Below, one piece after another: positions 33,701 through 43,100 of a DNA stretch of 64,000 bases. A program made the position numbers and the translations under genes. Source of the DNA: a virus; the IMG/VR virus record IMGVR_UViG_3300030419_006654, positions 1 to 64,000 of that record. One strand, 5' to 3'. Each line of letters opens with the position of its first letter. Position 1 is the stretch's first letter. A model generated the notes under the pieces. It was not told the origin of the DNA. It was given only the letters and a program-made list of their open reading frames with translations, and did not search any database.

Positions 33701-34144
33701 GAGAGACTTTCATCTAAGGAGCGCGATACTCTTTATGACGCGAGAATCAACCCAATTGCTTCATTCCCATCTAGTGGAATCGTAGTGTTCGGACAGAAGA
33801 CGCTTCAAGAGCGCCCATCTGCTCTCGATAGAATTAACGTGCGACGTCTGGTGATTTTCCTTAAGAAGCAAATCTCGGTCTTGTCTACACAAATTCTCTT
33901 TGAGCAGAATGTTCAAGCGACTTGGGATAGGTTTAAGGGCCTCGTCGAACCGTTCCTCGCGAACGTTAAGACTAGATTTGGTATCTCTGATTACCGCTTG
34001 ATTCTTGACGAATCAACAACCACCCCTGATCTCATTGATCAGAATATTATGTATGCTAAGATTCTTATCAAGCCTGCACGCGCCATCGAGTTCATTGCGA
34101 TTGACTTCGTGATTCTTTCAACTGGTGCATCTTTCGATGACTAA
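30737..34144 (+). CDS. Tail sheath protein (gp18-like), enlarged
   Basis: A 1135-residue contractile sheath subunit. The N-terminus KFVSPGVFINEID and IGPVVIGRSSRG, and the C-terminal segment INPIASFPSSGIVVFGQKTLQ through ALDRINVRRLVIFLKKQI, are the conserved ends of T4-type sheath proteins that form the handshake between subunits. T4 gp18 has 659 residues; the extra 450 or so lie mainly in a Gly/Ser/Thr-rich insertion in the N-terminal half (about 100-400), probably surface-exposed domains. It is followed after 46 bases by the tail tube gene. The AAAGAGGAAC site precedes the ATG. Confidence 0.93.
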   Translation: MSVKNFKFVSPGVFINEIDNSFRPKRPENIGPVVIGRSSRGMAMEPVKVEAYSEFINLYGDTVPGNGGGDVYLDGNNQSPMYGTFAAKAFMNANVAPLTYLRLLGQQTSTGKAAGGDAAAGWKTDNIAPATATDDNSGNTNGGAYGLFLFKSGSQGTGSIGGTKATGIIKFASAPTTGSVIFLTSSLRSLDGDGNLLTITKTIKGYVAATASTGMTVGGLNTSSHVLYHHGKAGVAEADRPASAIESLREAINSANGHNGGTIDSVFELHHVTGSDSLNLTASVAGTGSNETIITKGAGATITVSGMSGGEEQEPQQSRFGGNLGTGSLAAIWYLHNGKIQLSGNVWGKAGSGQVANTASAYAFINSDSNGNYQMVISGTAQGSETFTFNFNDNSENFIRNQFNTNPQLKSSNTKTFFPAATQVDYWLGETFEQNVRNDGFAAATSSVGIIMALNSSSADSINLGNMKKQAAREGRTSWFIGQDLGVATSFKPQNQQKLFRLIGRGHGEWLHRNLKVSIERIRQSNTNTSAFGSFSVVIRKIMDTDAKVEVVERFDNLNLDPTSPNFVARKIGDMYTSWDSTNKRLRYYGEYANLSKYVRVEMNTDVEAGATDPALLPFGYFGPPKIKATNMVSGRSILSNILSASYVEASGSYAGGHGTGQLQQLLGGTAQAGGVTASFDFPTDLLRSASTDGGITDPTNAYFGWRTTRTATSNTPDASVANKHRLLYPDFPADPTTAEDACGRGVDSWGYVFSLDDVQKDGATSVYYYRSGSRAEGVSVSAGNTYKTLLDANYNRFTAPFWGGFDGFDITKPDPLANSLMSDSSTEDNSYVYHTFKRAMQTLADPSLIDFNLLVTPGLTHAGLTEYAIQLCEDRADALTIVDLPTVYTPMHEEYKDKAERPQKDTVAAANSLKDRRIDSSYGCTFYPWVQTRDGNTGQLVWVPPSVAMMGVLASSESKSDVWFAPAGFNRGGLTEGAAGIPITNVSERLSSKERDTLYDARINPIASFPSSGIVVFGQKTLQERPSALDRINVRRLVIFLKKQISVLSTQILFEQNVQATWDRFKGLVEPFLANVKTRFGISDYRLILDESTTTPDLIDQNIMYAKILIKPARAIEFIAIDFVILSTGASFDD

Positions 34145-34158
34145 AAAAAATATGTCAA

Positions 34159-34167
34159 CTAGTTATG
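34159..34167 (+). promoter_or_regulatory. Proposed late-promoter variant CTAGTTATG before tail tube
   Basis: CTAGTTATG, 23 bases before the tube gene start and just before TATATAAAGGGAG, which includes the ribosome site. A one-base variant of the main motif. Confidence 0.35.
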
Positions 34168-34190
34168 TTATATAAAGGGAGAAAATAACA

Positions 34191-34784
34191 ATGCCATTCT
34201 GGTCCACAGCTTTTAAGGAAAATGTTGCCTTAAAAGATCCAAAAAGAAAATTTAGGTTTACCGTACAATTCACAGGAATTAACGCCTCTAATGGTGGTTC
34301 AGTACTTTGGTATGCTAAAACCGCGTCAAAGCCGAAGTTTACCATCGAAACCACAGAACATACCTTTTTAAATCACGCATTCCACTATCCGGGCTCGGTT
34401 AAGTGGGAAGATGTTTCGGTAACCTTGGTCGATCCGGGCGGCGATATTGATGTTGCAGCCTCATTGTCAGCAATTGTGCAAGCAGCCGGCTACACTCCCC
34501 CTACCGATGCAACAAACGAAAACTTAACCAGCCTTTCTAAAGCAAAAGCAGTTGGCGCTTTGGGGCAGGTTCTTATTACGCAGATTGATGCGGATGGAAA
34601 CCCAATCGAAACTTGGACGCTCTGGAATGGCTTTATTACCGGTGTGGAATTCGGAGATCTCGCTTATGGTGAGGACGACTTGAACGAGCTTACGGTAACG
34701 ATTAAGTATGACTGGGCTCGCCTTCAGACTACTGTTCCCGGCGCCGCAATTGTCGACGAAGGCACCGAATATTTTAATATTTAA
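34191..34784 (+). CDS. Tail tube protein (gp19-like)
   Basis: A 197-residue protein with the gp19 pattern: a basic N-terminal segment (LKDPKRKFRFTVQF), the conserved WYAKTASKPKFTIETTEHTFLNHAFHYPGSV region, VKWEDVSVTLVDP, and a C-terminal strand ELTVTIKYDWARLQ. These proteins stack as hexameric rings inside the sheath. Its size is close to T4 gp19 (163), slightly longer. It follows the sheath as in T4. Confidence 0.92.
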   Translation: MPFWSTAFKENVALKDPKRKFRFTVQFTGINASNGGSVLWYAKTASKPKFTIETTEHTFLNHAFHYPGSVKWEDVSVTLVDPGGDIDVAASLSAIVQAAGYTPPTDATNENLTSLSKAKAVGALGQVLITQIDADGNPIETWTLWNGFITGVEFGDLAYGEDDLNELTVTIKYDWARLQTTVPGAAIVDEGTEYFNI

Positions 34785-34830
34785 GAATTTTAATTTATAG
34801 TGTATAATATAAAAAACAGAGAGGTATACA

Positions 34831-35694
34831 TTGTCACGAAATAGAGATCGATTGGGCATCGAAAAAGAAACTAAACCAGCAGATGCTCCGATTCCGCAAG
34901 TGACGAATGACGCGACAGAAGACAACCCGTTTTCCTTTGTCGTTCCCACAGAGTTCGTCGACTTGCCATCACAGGGGTTATACTACCCAGAAAATCATCC
35001 GCTACACAAGCAGGATACAATTGAAATTAAGCAAATGACCGCCAAGGAAGAAGATATTCTCACTTCTAGATCTTTATTGAGAAAAGGGGTGGCTATTGAG
35101 AGAGTGATCCAGAGCTTAATCATGGATAAACGAATTGATCCAAACACCTTGCTTGTTGGCGACAGAAACGCCATTCTTCTCAGCGCTCGCGTATCTGGCT
35201 ATGGAAACGAATATACCACAAAAGTGGAATGTCCAAGCTGCGGTACTGCACAGGAATACACATTTGATCTGAATGATGCTGGAATTCTAAAAGGCGCCGA
35301 CGACGAAGACGTGAAGCTACAGAGGAACTCGGATGGCACTTTCAACACCACTCTTCCGCGTACGAATCTGACTGTCACCATACGTCTTCTGAATGGATAT
35401 GACGAGAAAAATATCACGGGCGCCGCCAAAAGAAAAAACCCCAACAAACCAGATAAACTTATCACAAATCAATTAAAGCAAATCATGGTTGCAGTTAACG
35501 GAAATGACACAGATGAAGCAATTGATTATGTGGCCACAAATCTTCCCTCAAAAGATTCATCATATCTTCGAAAAGCCTACAAGAGTATTGCTCCCAATGT
35601 CGATCTGACACAACATTTTGCGTGTTCATCGTGCGAGTATGAGAGCGCCATGGAGGTGCCGCTTAACGCGGAGTTTTTTTGGCCTGACGCCTGA
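34831..35694 (+). CDS. Baseplate hub assembly protein (gp26-like) with zinc ribbon
   Basis: A 287-residue protein starting at TTG 34831 after AGAGAGG. FVDLPSQGLYYP followed by IEIKQMTAKEEDILTS matches the LPS-x-G-x-xYP and DE-L motifs of T4 baseplate gp26-type proteins. The C-terminal half has two CxxC pairs, ECPSCG at about 132-135 and CSSCEY near 265-270, suggesting zinc binding. Such proteins help assemble the baseplate hub and are often found near the tape measure gene, as here. No ATG start is available nearby. Confidence 0.8.
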   Translation: MSRNRDRLGIEKETKPADAPIPQVTNDATEDNPFSFVVPTEFVDLPSQGLYYPENHPLHKQDTIEIKQMTAKEEDILTSRSLLRKGVAIERVIQSLIMDKRIDPNTLLVGDRNAILLSARVSGYGNEYTTKVECPSCGTAQEYTFDLNDAGILKGADDEDVKLQRNSDGTFNTTLPRTNLTVTIRLLNGYDEKNITGAAKRKNPNKPDKLITNQLKQIMVAVNGNDTDEAIDYVATNLPSKDSSYLRKAYKSIAPNVDLTQHFACSSCEYESAMEVPLNAEFFWPDA

Positions 35695-35698
35695 TTAC

Positions 35699-35932
35699 AT
35701 GGAACAGGTATATGAGGTATTTTTCTTTCTGAAGTATTCGGGAGGCTGGTCATTTAGCGAGGCATACAGTCTTCCAATCGGTCTCAGGAACTGGTTTGCT
35801 GAGCGGCTATTAAAGCAACTAAAAGACGAGAGTGAAGCGATGTCTCGCTCTTCCAAGGGCTCTAACCCCAACTCTCAAACATTATCAAGGTTTAATCAAC
35901 CAAGCATACCACAGCAATTTGCACCCAAGTGA
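35699..35932 (+). CDS. Small tail-assembly protein downstream of gp26-like gene
   Basis: A 77-residue protein from ATG 35699, four bases after the previous stop. It begins MEQVYEVFFFLKYSGGWSFSEAYSLPIGLRNWFAERL and ends in a serine/asparagine-rich tail. In T4-like genomes a short protein (gp51-like or a tail chaperone) often follows the gp26 gene in this place; the aromatic helical core and the RNWFAERL motif are consistent with that group. It precedes the tape measure, so it may act as its assembly chaperone. Identity is uncertain. Confidence 0.6.
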   Translation: MEQVYEVFFFLKYSGGWSFSEAYSLPIGLRNWFAERLLKQLKDESEAMSRSSKGSNPNSQTLSRFNQPSIPQQFAPK

Positions 35933-35959
35933 AGCTCAAAAACTAGTTTTTTGAGCTTC
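35931..35959 (+). terminator. Hairpin between small tail gene and tape measure
   Basis: GAAGCTCAAAAA and TTTTTGAGCTTC form a perfect 12-base-pair inverted repeat with a short loop (CTAGT). The T run is inside the stem rather than after it, so it is a bidirectional or weak terminator, or an RNA-processing hairpin. Confidence 0.65.
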
Positions 35960-35961
35960 TA

Positions 35962-35970
35962 CTATTTACT
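35962..35970 (+). promoter_or_regulatory. Proposed late-promoter element CTATTTACT before tape measure
   Basis: CTATTTACT starts 3 bases after the hairpin and 19 bases before the tape measure start, with GATGAGGAAA as the ribosome site between. Confidence 0.5.
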
Positions 35971-35989
35971 ATGATGAGGAAAATTTATT

Positions 35990-38614
35990 GTGGCACGTGC
36001 AACCTTAGACGACATTAAAGCCGTTCTTGAGGAAATTCGAGATCAGACTGGAGCCGGCCGCGGTGGTGGTGGTGCTGCCGGTGGAGCCGGAGGCGCTGGC
36101 GTACCCCCTGAACAGCGTTTGGCCACAGAACAAGCAATCATTGATGCACTAGAACAACAGCGTGAAATCCTCCGAGAGTCCGCCACATCTGCGCAGCAAA
36201 AAATTGATGCAGAAAAGCGTATTGCGGAGTTAATGGATAGACAAAACAAGCTGAGAGAAGATCACAAAGAAGCTGAAGAAGAAGTCGGCGAAGTCATAGG
36301 CGCCAATCTCGCAATGGTTCGAGATATGGGCGAAGAGATTGGAGGTATCGGCCAAGAAATGGACGATATTGTCGCTAAAGGCAAGAAGGGTGGCGGATTC
36401 GCGAATTTCTTAGCCGGCGGCTTAGAGAAGCTTGGTAACTTAGCTGGCCAATTGGGGATGAATTTTCTCAAAACAGTAGACGAAATGCAGAAACTCCGCG
36501 GCGAATTCCGAAGAACAACAGGAGCTTCCGCACAACTTGGAACTGTGATGTCGTCCACATATGACTCCTTTAAGGGCTATGGCGTCTCGTTAGAGGAAGC
36601 CCAAGGCTCAACAAAAACCCTAATGGAAGGTATGAGCGATTTTACGATGCTTTCCGGAAAGCAGCAAAAGGCTCTAGCTGGAACGTCAGCAGTATTGGGC
36701 GAATTAGGGGTTAGTAACGAAGATTTTGCGACAAGTGTTCAAAATGCGACAAAAGGTTTGGGTGTGTCGGTTGATGACGCAGATGATATGATGCGAAATC
36801 TTAAAGCAACGTCGATAGATCTAGGTATCCCTACTGCTGAACTGACTAGAAATTTTGCACAAATGTCCGGACAGCTAGCTAAACTTGGGGACAACGGAGT
36901 GAAGGCATTTAAAGATCTTGCACGCACAAGTAAGATTACCGGTATTGAAATGAACAGATTGCTCCAAATAACTGACAAGTTTGATACTTTTGAAGGGGCT
37001 GCCTCGTCGGCTGGTCAATTAAACGCTGCACTGGGGGGCAATTTTGTAAACGCAATGGAACTGATGGAAGAGACCGATCCTGCGAAGAGATTTGAGATGA
37101 TTCGCAGCGCAATTCAGGATGCCGGCTTAGAATTTACAGATATGGGGTATTATCAAAAGAAATTCATTGCTGAGGCCGCAGGAATGCAGGACGCCGGCGA
37201 GTTGGCTAAAGCCTTGAGCGGAGATATGGGTTCTTTAAGCGACAAACAAGGAAAAACGTCAGATAGTATGGAATCCATGGCCGCGGCCGCCAGAGACTTA
37301 AGGAGTGTCACCGAAAGATTGGCCCTCCAATTGAAAGCTGCAGAGCCATCGGTGACAGAATTTGATGCAAAAACAAGAGATGCGCAAGAAGCCGCGCTAG
37401 GGTGGACAGCTAAAATTTCAAAATTCTTTGCCGAACTTTGGAAAGGAAACGAAGTGCTTGTTATTGTGTTGAGTCAGGTTGTAGGGTTTATTACACAGTT
37501 TAAGTTATGGGGCCATGTCGGTACCGGAGTGAAAAAGATGTTTTCAGGCCTCATTAAGACAGGTAAATTTCTAGGCAAGAACGTTTTTACTATGTTATAT
37601 AAATCTGTTGTGCGCATTCCACAATTATTCGGCAATATGCACAAAAGTGCCGACAAACTAGCAACGACGTTAGGAACGAAGGTTGGCGGAAAACTTGGAG
37701 TTTTCGTTAAAAAGATCCCCTTGATTGGTGGTGTTGTTAGTGGCCTAATGAACGCATGGGATCAGCTTGTGCTGTCGTTCGAAGCATTTTCCCAAGGAAA
37801 TATTGCTGAAGGAATCGGAAACATATTCGGAGCAGTCTTTAAGTTTGCAGATGGATTCTTATCTGCTGTGCCGGGATTCTTTGTCTGGATTGGCCAGCTT
37901 TTTGGTTGGGTTGACGAAGATGTCGACGCAAACTCACTGATATCGTCATTGCTTGGGCCAATATTCGACGGATTGATGGGTAGTTGGTTGGCGTTTATTG
38001 AAAACTTTGAAGGATTTGGTTCTGATTTTGCAAATATTCTAAAAGAAATTCCGGGATTTTTGTGGGACATGTTTAAAGATTTGGTAATGATAGTTCCGAC
38101 TTTAATAGACAGTGTATTGGCCGCATTTGGGTTTGACACTTTTGCTAAAGATCTCTATACGGGCCTGTTCGAGAGTTTTGAATCAGGGTTTAACAAGGCT
38201 ATAGCGTTTGTAAAAAATCTTTTAGGAATTGCTTCTGATTCAAAGGTGTTTGCAGAGATTGGGGGATTTATGGTCGACGGACTTCTTGCCCCATTCAGAA
38301 ATTTTGGAAAACTCTTAAACGAGTTGATTGCAGCCGGCATGGATATGTTGCCTGCCCCAATGAAAGCGGCTGTAAAATTCTTAACCGACAATGCTGGTAA
38401 GTCAGTGTTCAGTGCCGGAGCATCCCTTGCTGGTGCTGCTGTCAACCGAGCCGGCGCCGGTACAGAGGCACTTTCGGGGCTTGTTCAGGATATTCAGGAC
38501 TCTAAGGATCCGTATGTTCTGAATTTAGCTATGAATATGGATGGTAAAGAAATTGGCAACAAGGTAGTTAATGTAATAGGCGGCATGGCCAACGAAGCCT
38601 TAAACGGAGAATAA
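35990..38614 (+). CDS. Tail tape measure protein (gp29-like)
   Basis: An 874-residue protein starting at GTG 35990. The first 120 residues are helical with a Gly/Ala-rich stretch at 20-40 and a coiled coil. The middle contains long helical segments with many Met, Gly and Ala, and residues about 480-760 hold several hydrophobic helices (for example VLVIVLSQVVGFITQF and IGNIFGAVFKFADGFLSAVPGFFVWIGQLFGW), typical of tape measures that insert in the inner membrane during ejection. It lies between the tube and baseplate genes. Tape length of about 870 residues predicts a tail of roughly 130 nm by the usual 1.5 angstrom per residue rule. Confidence 0.87.
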   Translation: MARATLDDIKAVLEEIRDQTGAGRGGGGAAGGAGGAGVPPEQRLATEQAIIDALEQQREILRESATSAQQKIDAEKRIAELMDRQNKLREDHKEAEEEVGEVIGANLAMVRDMGEEIGGIGQEMDDIVAKGKKGGGFANFLAGGLEKLGNLAGQLGMNFLKTVDEMQKLRGEFRRTTGASAQLGTVMSSTYDSFKGYGVSLEEAQGSTKTLMEGMSDFTMLSGKQQKALAGTSAVLGELGVSNEDFATSVQNATKGLGVSVDDADDMMRNLKATSIDLGIPTAELTRNFAQMSGQLAKLGDNGVKAFKDLARTSKITGIEMNRLLQITDKFDTFEGAASSAGQLNAALGGNFVNAMELMEETDPAKRFEMIRSAIQDAGLEFTDMGYYQKKFIAEAAGMQDAGELAKALSGDMGSLSDKQGKTSDSMESMAAAARDLRSVTERLALQLKAAEPSVTEFDAKTRDAQEAALGWTAKISKFFAELWKGNEVLVIVLSQVVGFITQFKLWGHVGTGVKKMFSGLIKTGKFLGKNVFTMLYKSVVRIPQLFGNMHKSADKLATTLGTKVGGKLGVFVKKIPLIGGVVSGLMNAWDQLVLSFEAFSQGNIAEGIGNIFGAVFKFADGFLSAVPGFFVWIGQLFGWVDEDVDANSLISSLLGPIFDGLMGSWLAFIENFEGFGSDFANILKEIPGFLWDMFKDLVMIVPTLIDSVLAAFGFDTFAKDLYTGLFESFESGFNKAIAFVKNLLGIASDSKVFAEIGGFMVDGLLAPFRNFGKLLNELIAAGMDMLPAPMKAAVKFLTDNAGKSVFSAGASLAGAAVNRAGAGTEALSGLVQDIQDSKDPYVLNLAMNMDGKEIGNKVVNVIGGMANEALNGE

Positions 38615-38619
38615 TATAA

Positions 38620-39792
38620 ATGGCAGGCGACGAAAAAGACAAGTTTAAAAAAGGCGACAAATTTTACGATACCGATTTTTTCTGGAATAGTAAATACAAA
38701 GCTAATAGGACCGGCAAGCATGGCTATATTTCAAATTATGTTGATGGATCGGATGCTCTGGCAAATGCGGGATTTGTAGTTTCTTTCTATCACATTCCTT
38801 CTGGAAAAAGTGTGTTTTTTAAGGCATTTATTACAACTTTTTCTGAAAACTTTACGAGCGATTGGAAGCCAGCACCTGTTTTTGGTAGAACCGATCCGGT
38901 CTATTCGTTTGGCAACACTAGTCGTACTATAACTTTGGCCTTCAAAATTCCGGCTGGATCTGAGGGCGAGGCCTATGAAAACTTGGGAAGAGTGCAACTT
39001 TTGACGCAATTTCTATATCCCGCCTATTCCTCGACGTCTAGGCCGGATGCACAACTGATCAGCCAAGGCCCGCTGGTGAGAATGAGCGTGATGAACCTTG
39101 TCCAGAAGCAGGAAGGCACCATGGATGAGCCCGGAGCCATGTGGAACCAGATGGGCAAAGAACAGCACCTCACCAGAGAAGACCTATATCAATCCTATAA
39201 AGCGCATGCCGGCCCAGAAAATGGCCTCCTTGGTGCAATAACTAGCTGCACTGTCGTTCACAACATTGAGCGTTCCGACTCGGGTGTTTTTGAAAAAGGC
39301 GGCCCAATATCAAAAAATTCAGCAATCAGAGATGATCCTGCGCCGGGTACAATTTTGCCGAAATTGATTGACGTCAATCTAAGTTTTAATGCGATCCACG
39401 AAACCACGATCGGATGGAAAAGCGATGGAACATCGATGTCTCCGTCGTTCCCATATGGAGTGACCTTGAAAGAGCCAAGTAAGGTCGAACAAGGACAAAA
39501 ATTTAATCAAAGAGTGGCAGCAATACAGAAAGACGAAAGAGATAGAAATCTAAGCCAAGCGATGATTGATAATGCAAAAGCTCGATATGCAGACACGTTA
39601 TTTACTAATGGTCAAAAGCGGTACGAGAGGGATCTTAAAAAATTAGCCAAGGGCAAGGGCAGCGAATATATCGCCGGCGCAGTTGCTGGTCAGCAAGCTA
39701 TCGCCGCTGGTTACGAGGAAGGCGGGATTGACAGCGAAGAATCAGCCAAAATGCACGCTGCAGCCGACGCCGCTTATACGGGTGGTGATTAA
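38620..39792 (+). CDS. Baseplate or tail-tube junction protein
   Basis: A 390-residue protein following the tape measure by 5 bases. The core (about residues 40-200) contains FKAFITTFSENFTSDWKPAP and VFGRTDPVYSFGNTSRTI, with LTQFLYPAY, a pattern of tube-initiator or tube-cap proteins that resemble a tube subunit and sit on the baseplate (T4 gp48/gp54 role). The C-terminal 100 residues are charged and helical. I infer the role from pattern and position between tape measure and the LysM baseplate gene; homology to gp48 itself was not tested. Confidence 0.6.
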   Translation: MAGDEKDKFKKGDKFYDTDFFWNSKYKANRTGKHGYISNYVDGSDALANAGFVVSFYHIPSGKSVFFKAFITTFSENFTSDWKPAPVFGRTDPVYSFGNTSRTITLAFKIPAGSEGEAYENLGRVQLLTQFLYPAYSSTSRPDAQLISQGPLVRMSVMNLVQKQEGTMDEPGAMWNQMGKEQHLTREDLYQSYKAHAGPENGLLGAITSCTVVHNIERSDSGVFEKGGPISKNSAIRDDPAPGTILPKLIDVNLSFNAIHETTIGWKSDGTSMSPSFPYGVTLKEPSKVEQGQKFNQRVAAIQKDERDRNLSQAMIDNAKARYADTLFTNGQKRYERDLKKLAKGKGSEYIAGAVAGQQAIAAGYEEGGIDSEESAKMHAAADAAYTGGD

Positions 39793-39794
39793 TT

Positions 39795-40130
39795 ATGCCG
39801 AGATATAGAAGAACAAAGAAGTTTTCAAATTCAGAGAAATATTACAAATATTTGCGAAGAAAGAGGAATATAAAAAAAGTTATTCACTACGAAACGCCAA
39901 TACTCAAAAATCCCTCAGTCATTGAACGTGCCACGATAGTGACGGATACGTATATCTGGAAATATGGCGATCGATATTACAACTTAGCCACAAAATACTA
40001 TGGTAGTCCGAAATATTGGTGGATTATAGCGTGGTATAACGGCGCGCCAACAGAAGCAGATGTCGATCCCGGGGATTTAATAGAAATACCAATTAATTTA
40101 GAAAAAACGTTATCACTTTTGGGAGCATAG
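39795..40130 (+). CDS. LysM-domain baseplate wedge protein (gp53-like)
   Basis: A 111-residue protein whose C-terminal half is a LysM-like domain: KYGDRYYNLATKYYGSPKYWWIIAWYN followed by DVDPGDLIEIP. The preceding 45 residues are strongly basic. T4 gp53 is a LysM-containing baseplate protein, and similar short LysM proteins clamp the hub or bind peptidoglycan in other contractile systems. It starts 2 bases after the previous gene and is followed after 1 base by the next, so it is co-translated with the baseplate genes. Confidence 0.82.
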   Translation: MPRYRRTKKFSNSEKYYKYLRRKRNIKKVIHYETPILKNPSVIERATIVTDTYIWKYGDRYYNLATKYYGSPKYWWIIAWYNGAPTEADVDPGDLIEIPINLEKTLSLLGA

Positions 40131-40131
40131 A

Positions 40132-43100
40132 ATGCCAGATCCAGATCAGCCATCATATATGTCGTTTACAGTGTCCAAAGACACTGATTTGGACGACAAA
40201 TCAACTAGATCTAGTACCGCCTCCGCCGCCGCATCGGCGTACCAGAAGGCCATGGATCACTACATAAAGAACGACACAAAGACAAAGTGGGTTTATATCG
40301 GGTCGCAGGACACGTCAAGTCCCGGCAATATGAACAACTTCATGCAAAGAACGAAAGACGACACATACTACACAGATCTTAGATTGAAAATGTTTGACAA
40401 GCAGAATGCGTTCTATAAAATGTCCGCAGAGGAACTTAGGGCGGCTCTAGGTGATCCGGTAAATATGCAGAAGTTTGCCGAAAAAGCATATGCTGAATTT
40501 CTTGCAGATAAGGCTGTTGCAGATGCCTTCAGAGAAAAAGGGATGCAGCCTCCCGCTACAGATCCAAGAAACCCAGCAAAAGCAGATGTTGATGCTCTCT
40601 CTGATGAACAAAAAGCCGCGCGCGAAGCCGCAGCCAAAGAGGCATTGAAGGAGGGGCAACAAAAAGCCGCTGAAGTTATTCAGACCATCCCAAAGGCAAG
40701 ATCGGTCAAGTTTAAAGAACAATGTTTCTTGTTGGCTAAGATATTTCAACTAGTAAGATATAAGATTGAAGATATAGAAAGCGAAAAAGGTGGAGAGCAA
40801 AAGCCACTGCCATATTTGAGTGGAAACGGAAACGCATGCCTTATGGTGCACAGCGATCCGTTTGCTTTCATCAACAGGATGGCAGTGTACAACTCCCAAA
40901 AGGAACTTTTACAACTCCCAACTCAGGAAATTTCGAATTTGCAACCGAAAATTAGACTCTTCAAGGTTGTTGAGAATGATCGCGGAGATGAGATGGAACA
41001 GGAATATAGATTTGCTGGAAATGCCGGCGAGGATTTAGAGAACCTACTAAAAAGCAAAGATAAAAGAGGCTTTGGTACAGGAATAGAGAGCTTTGATTTA
41101 ACCTTTGAGGGGGGAGATCCTTTCGCTGCCAAGAGAATGATTAAGGGTCGTTTAGTGCTGCATGCCAATAGTTTCGATGAGATACTAAAAATTAGAGGCA
41201 CAGGAAGAGGCTCTGTTCCCTATTCATATGCTGATTTGGCTCTTAAAACTGGCGGCACCGGATATAAGAATATTAAACAAAAGATAAATGTCCATGCTCA
41301 CGGACAAAACATCGGCGATCCCTATTCTTTGGATTTTAGGTTGAAGGCGGTCGTTGGATACGCCACCCCATCTAGCTTTGTCGGAGACAGCTTTAGCGAT
41401 GCCATCAACAACTCGTTTTTTACCGTTAATTTGATACCAACTACTCACGAATTTAAATTCCAAGAAGACGGCACCATGAAATTCATAATCAATTATCAAG
41501 CCTATACGGAAACCTTTTTCAACCAAAGCGGATTTTCAGTATTCACAGGAGATAAAAAGACAAATACCAACATCATGGGTAGAAAACTCAAACTTCAAGA
41601 TTTGAATGAAACTTGTGACGCCAAAGCTGTTGCGAAATTTAAAAAGGAAGAATTAAATGCAGTTAAAACCGATCGGCGATCGGTGATAAGCTCTATTGTT
41701 GGTAATTTATTTAGTGAGCAAAAAATCAGATTTATACAGTTGCCGCCATCGCAATTGAAAAAGTTTAACACCGAAGGTCCTTTTTACGAGCTAAAGAATG
41801 AAAAATTAAAAATTGGCACTTTACCCTCCTCCGAGACAACAAAAGACGATGTTAAAAAAGATAACAATAAAAAGGAAAAAGATGACAACAATAAAAAGGT
41901 GCGCAAAAAGGCTTCTAATCCAAGTGGCAATTATATAAGTTTTTTCTATCTTAGTGATCTTGTTGATATTGTGCTCAAGGGAATGGAATCAAAACTAGCA
42001 AACTATAGCGAAATCGTCCAAGTCGCAGCGAAAGGCAACAAAGTAAATCCATACTTAATGCACAATGAGTTAGTCCGCGGCGAAAAATACTATAATGAAT
42101 TTAGAAAACTCAGGCTAGTCTTGGGCCCAATAGAGATTGTAAACCCCTCAGACCCATCAGAGACCATTGTAGTAAGCTTGGGAGATCTACCAGTATCGAT
42201 AAAATATTTTACAGCATGGCTAGCCTCGGAGACTGTAGAGAAAGATAGGAGAGATTTTAATCTATCGTCATTCATGAAAAAGTTGGTCACTAAATTATTG
42301 AATTCGTTTATCAACGATGATTCTTGTTTTTCTTCGACTGCCAAGCAGTCAGTAAAACTTAGAGAGACGGTCTTTACGGCGTATAACAATGATCCTGACT
42401 TTCCTTCTGATACTGTGACTCAACTAATAAGTGAGCTTAGAAATGCCAAACCGGCGAATCCATATATATCTAGATTATTTACAGAGGTTGGTAACGCCGC
42501 GGGCATGCGCCCAATACTAAATGTTGGCGGCGCCGAAAATTCCCCAATTTACGGTGATCTCAAAGATGAGGTTAATTATTTGATTTTCTATGCATCTCGC
42601 ACCAAGCCCATGGGCCTACTAACGGGTATTTATGAAGATGATTTGAGCATGGGGGTTCACCACTATACAATAGGCTCAGATCGGGGAATTGTAAAAACTA
42701 TCCAACTGGATCGCGACACAAGAGTTTCCGCCAAGGAGGCCAGATTTGAACAAGAAGGGTACGATGGACTACAGCAGTTGAGGGAAATATATCACGCAAA
42801 TGTCGAATGTTATGCAAATCCTCACATATATCCCGGAGAGTATATATTCATAGATCCAAAGGGTTGGGTACCCTACTTGGATCCAGAAATCTCAGAGAGA
42901 CTAAATGTCAGCAATCTAACTGATTTTGGTATTGGTGGATATTACATGGTAGTAAACGCAGAACACAGCTATGGCATCGCGAATGCCACAACAAAGTTTA
43001 GGGCCGTTTGGGTCGCACAAATAACAAGAGATTCCGAAGAGCCGCAAAAGCGCCTCACAAGCCCACAGAAAAAAAAGGCGGCTGCCGCGAAGTGCGCAAT

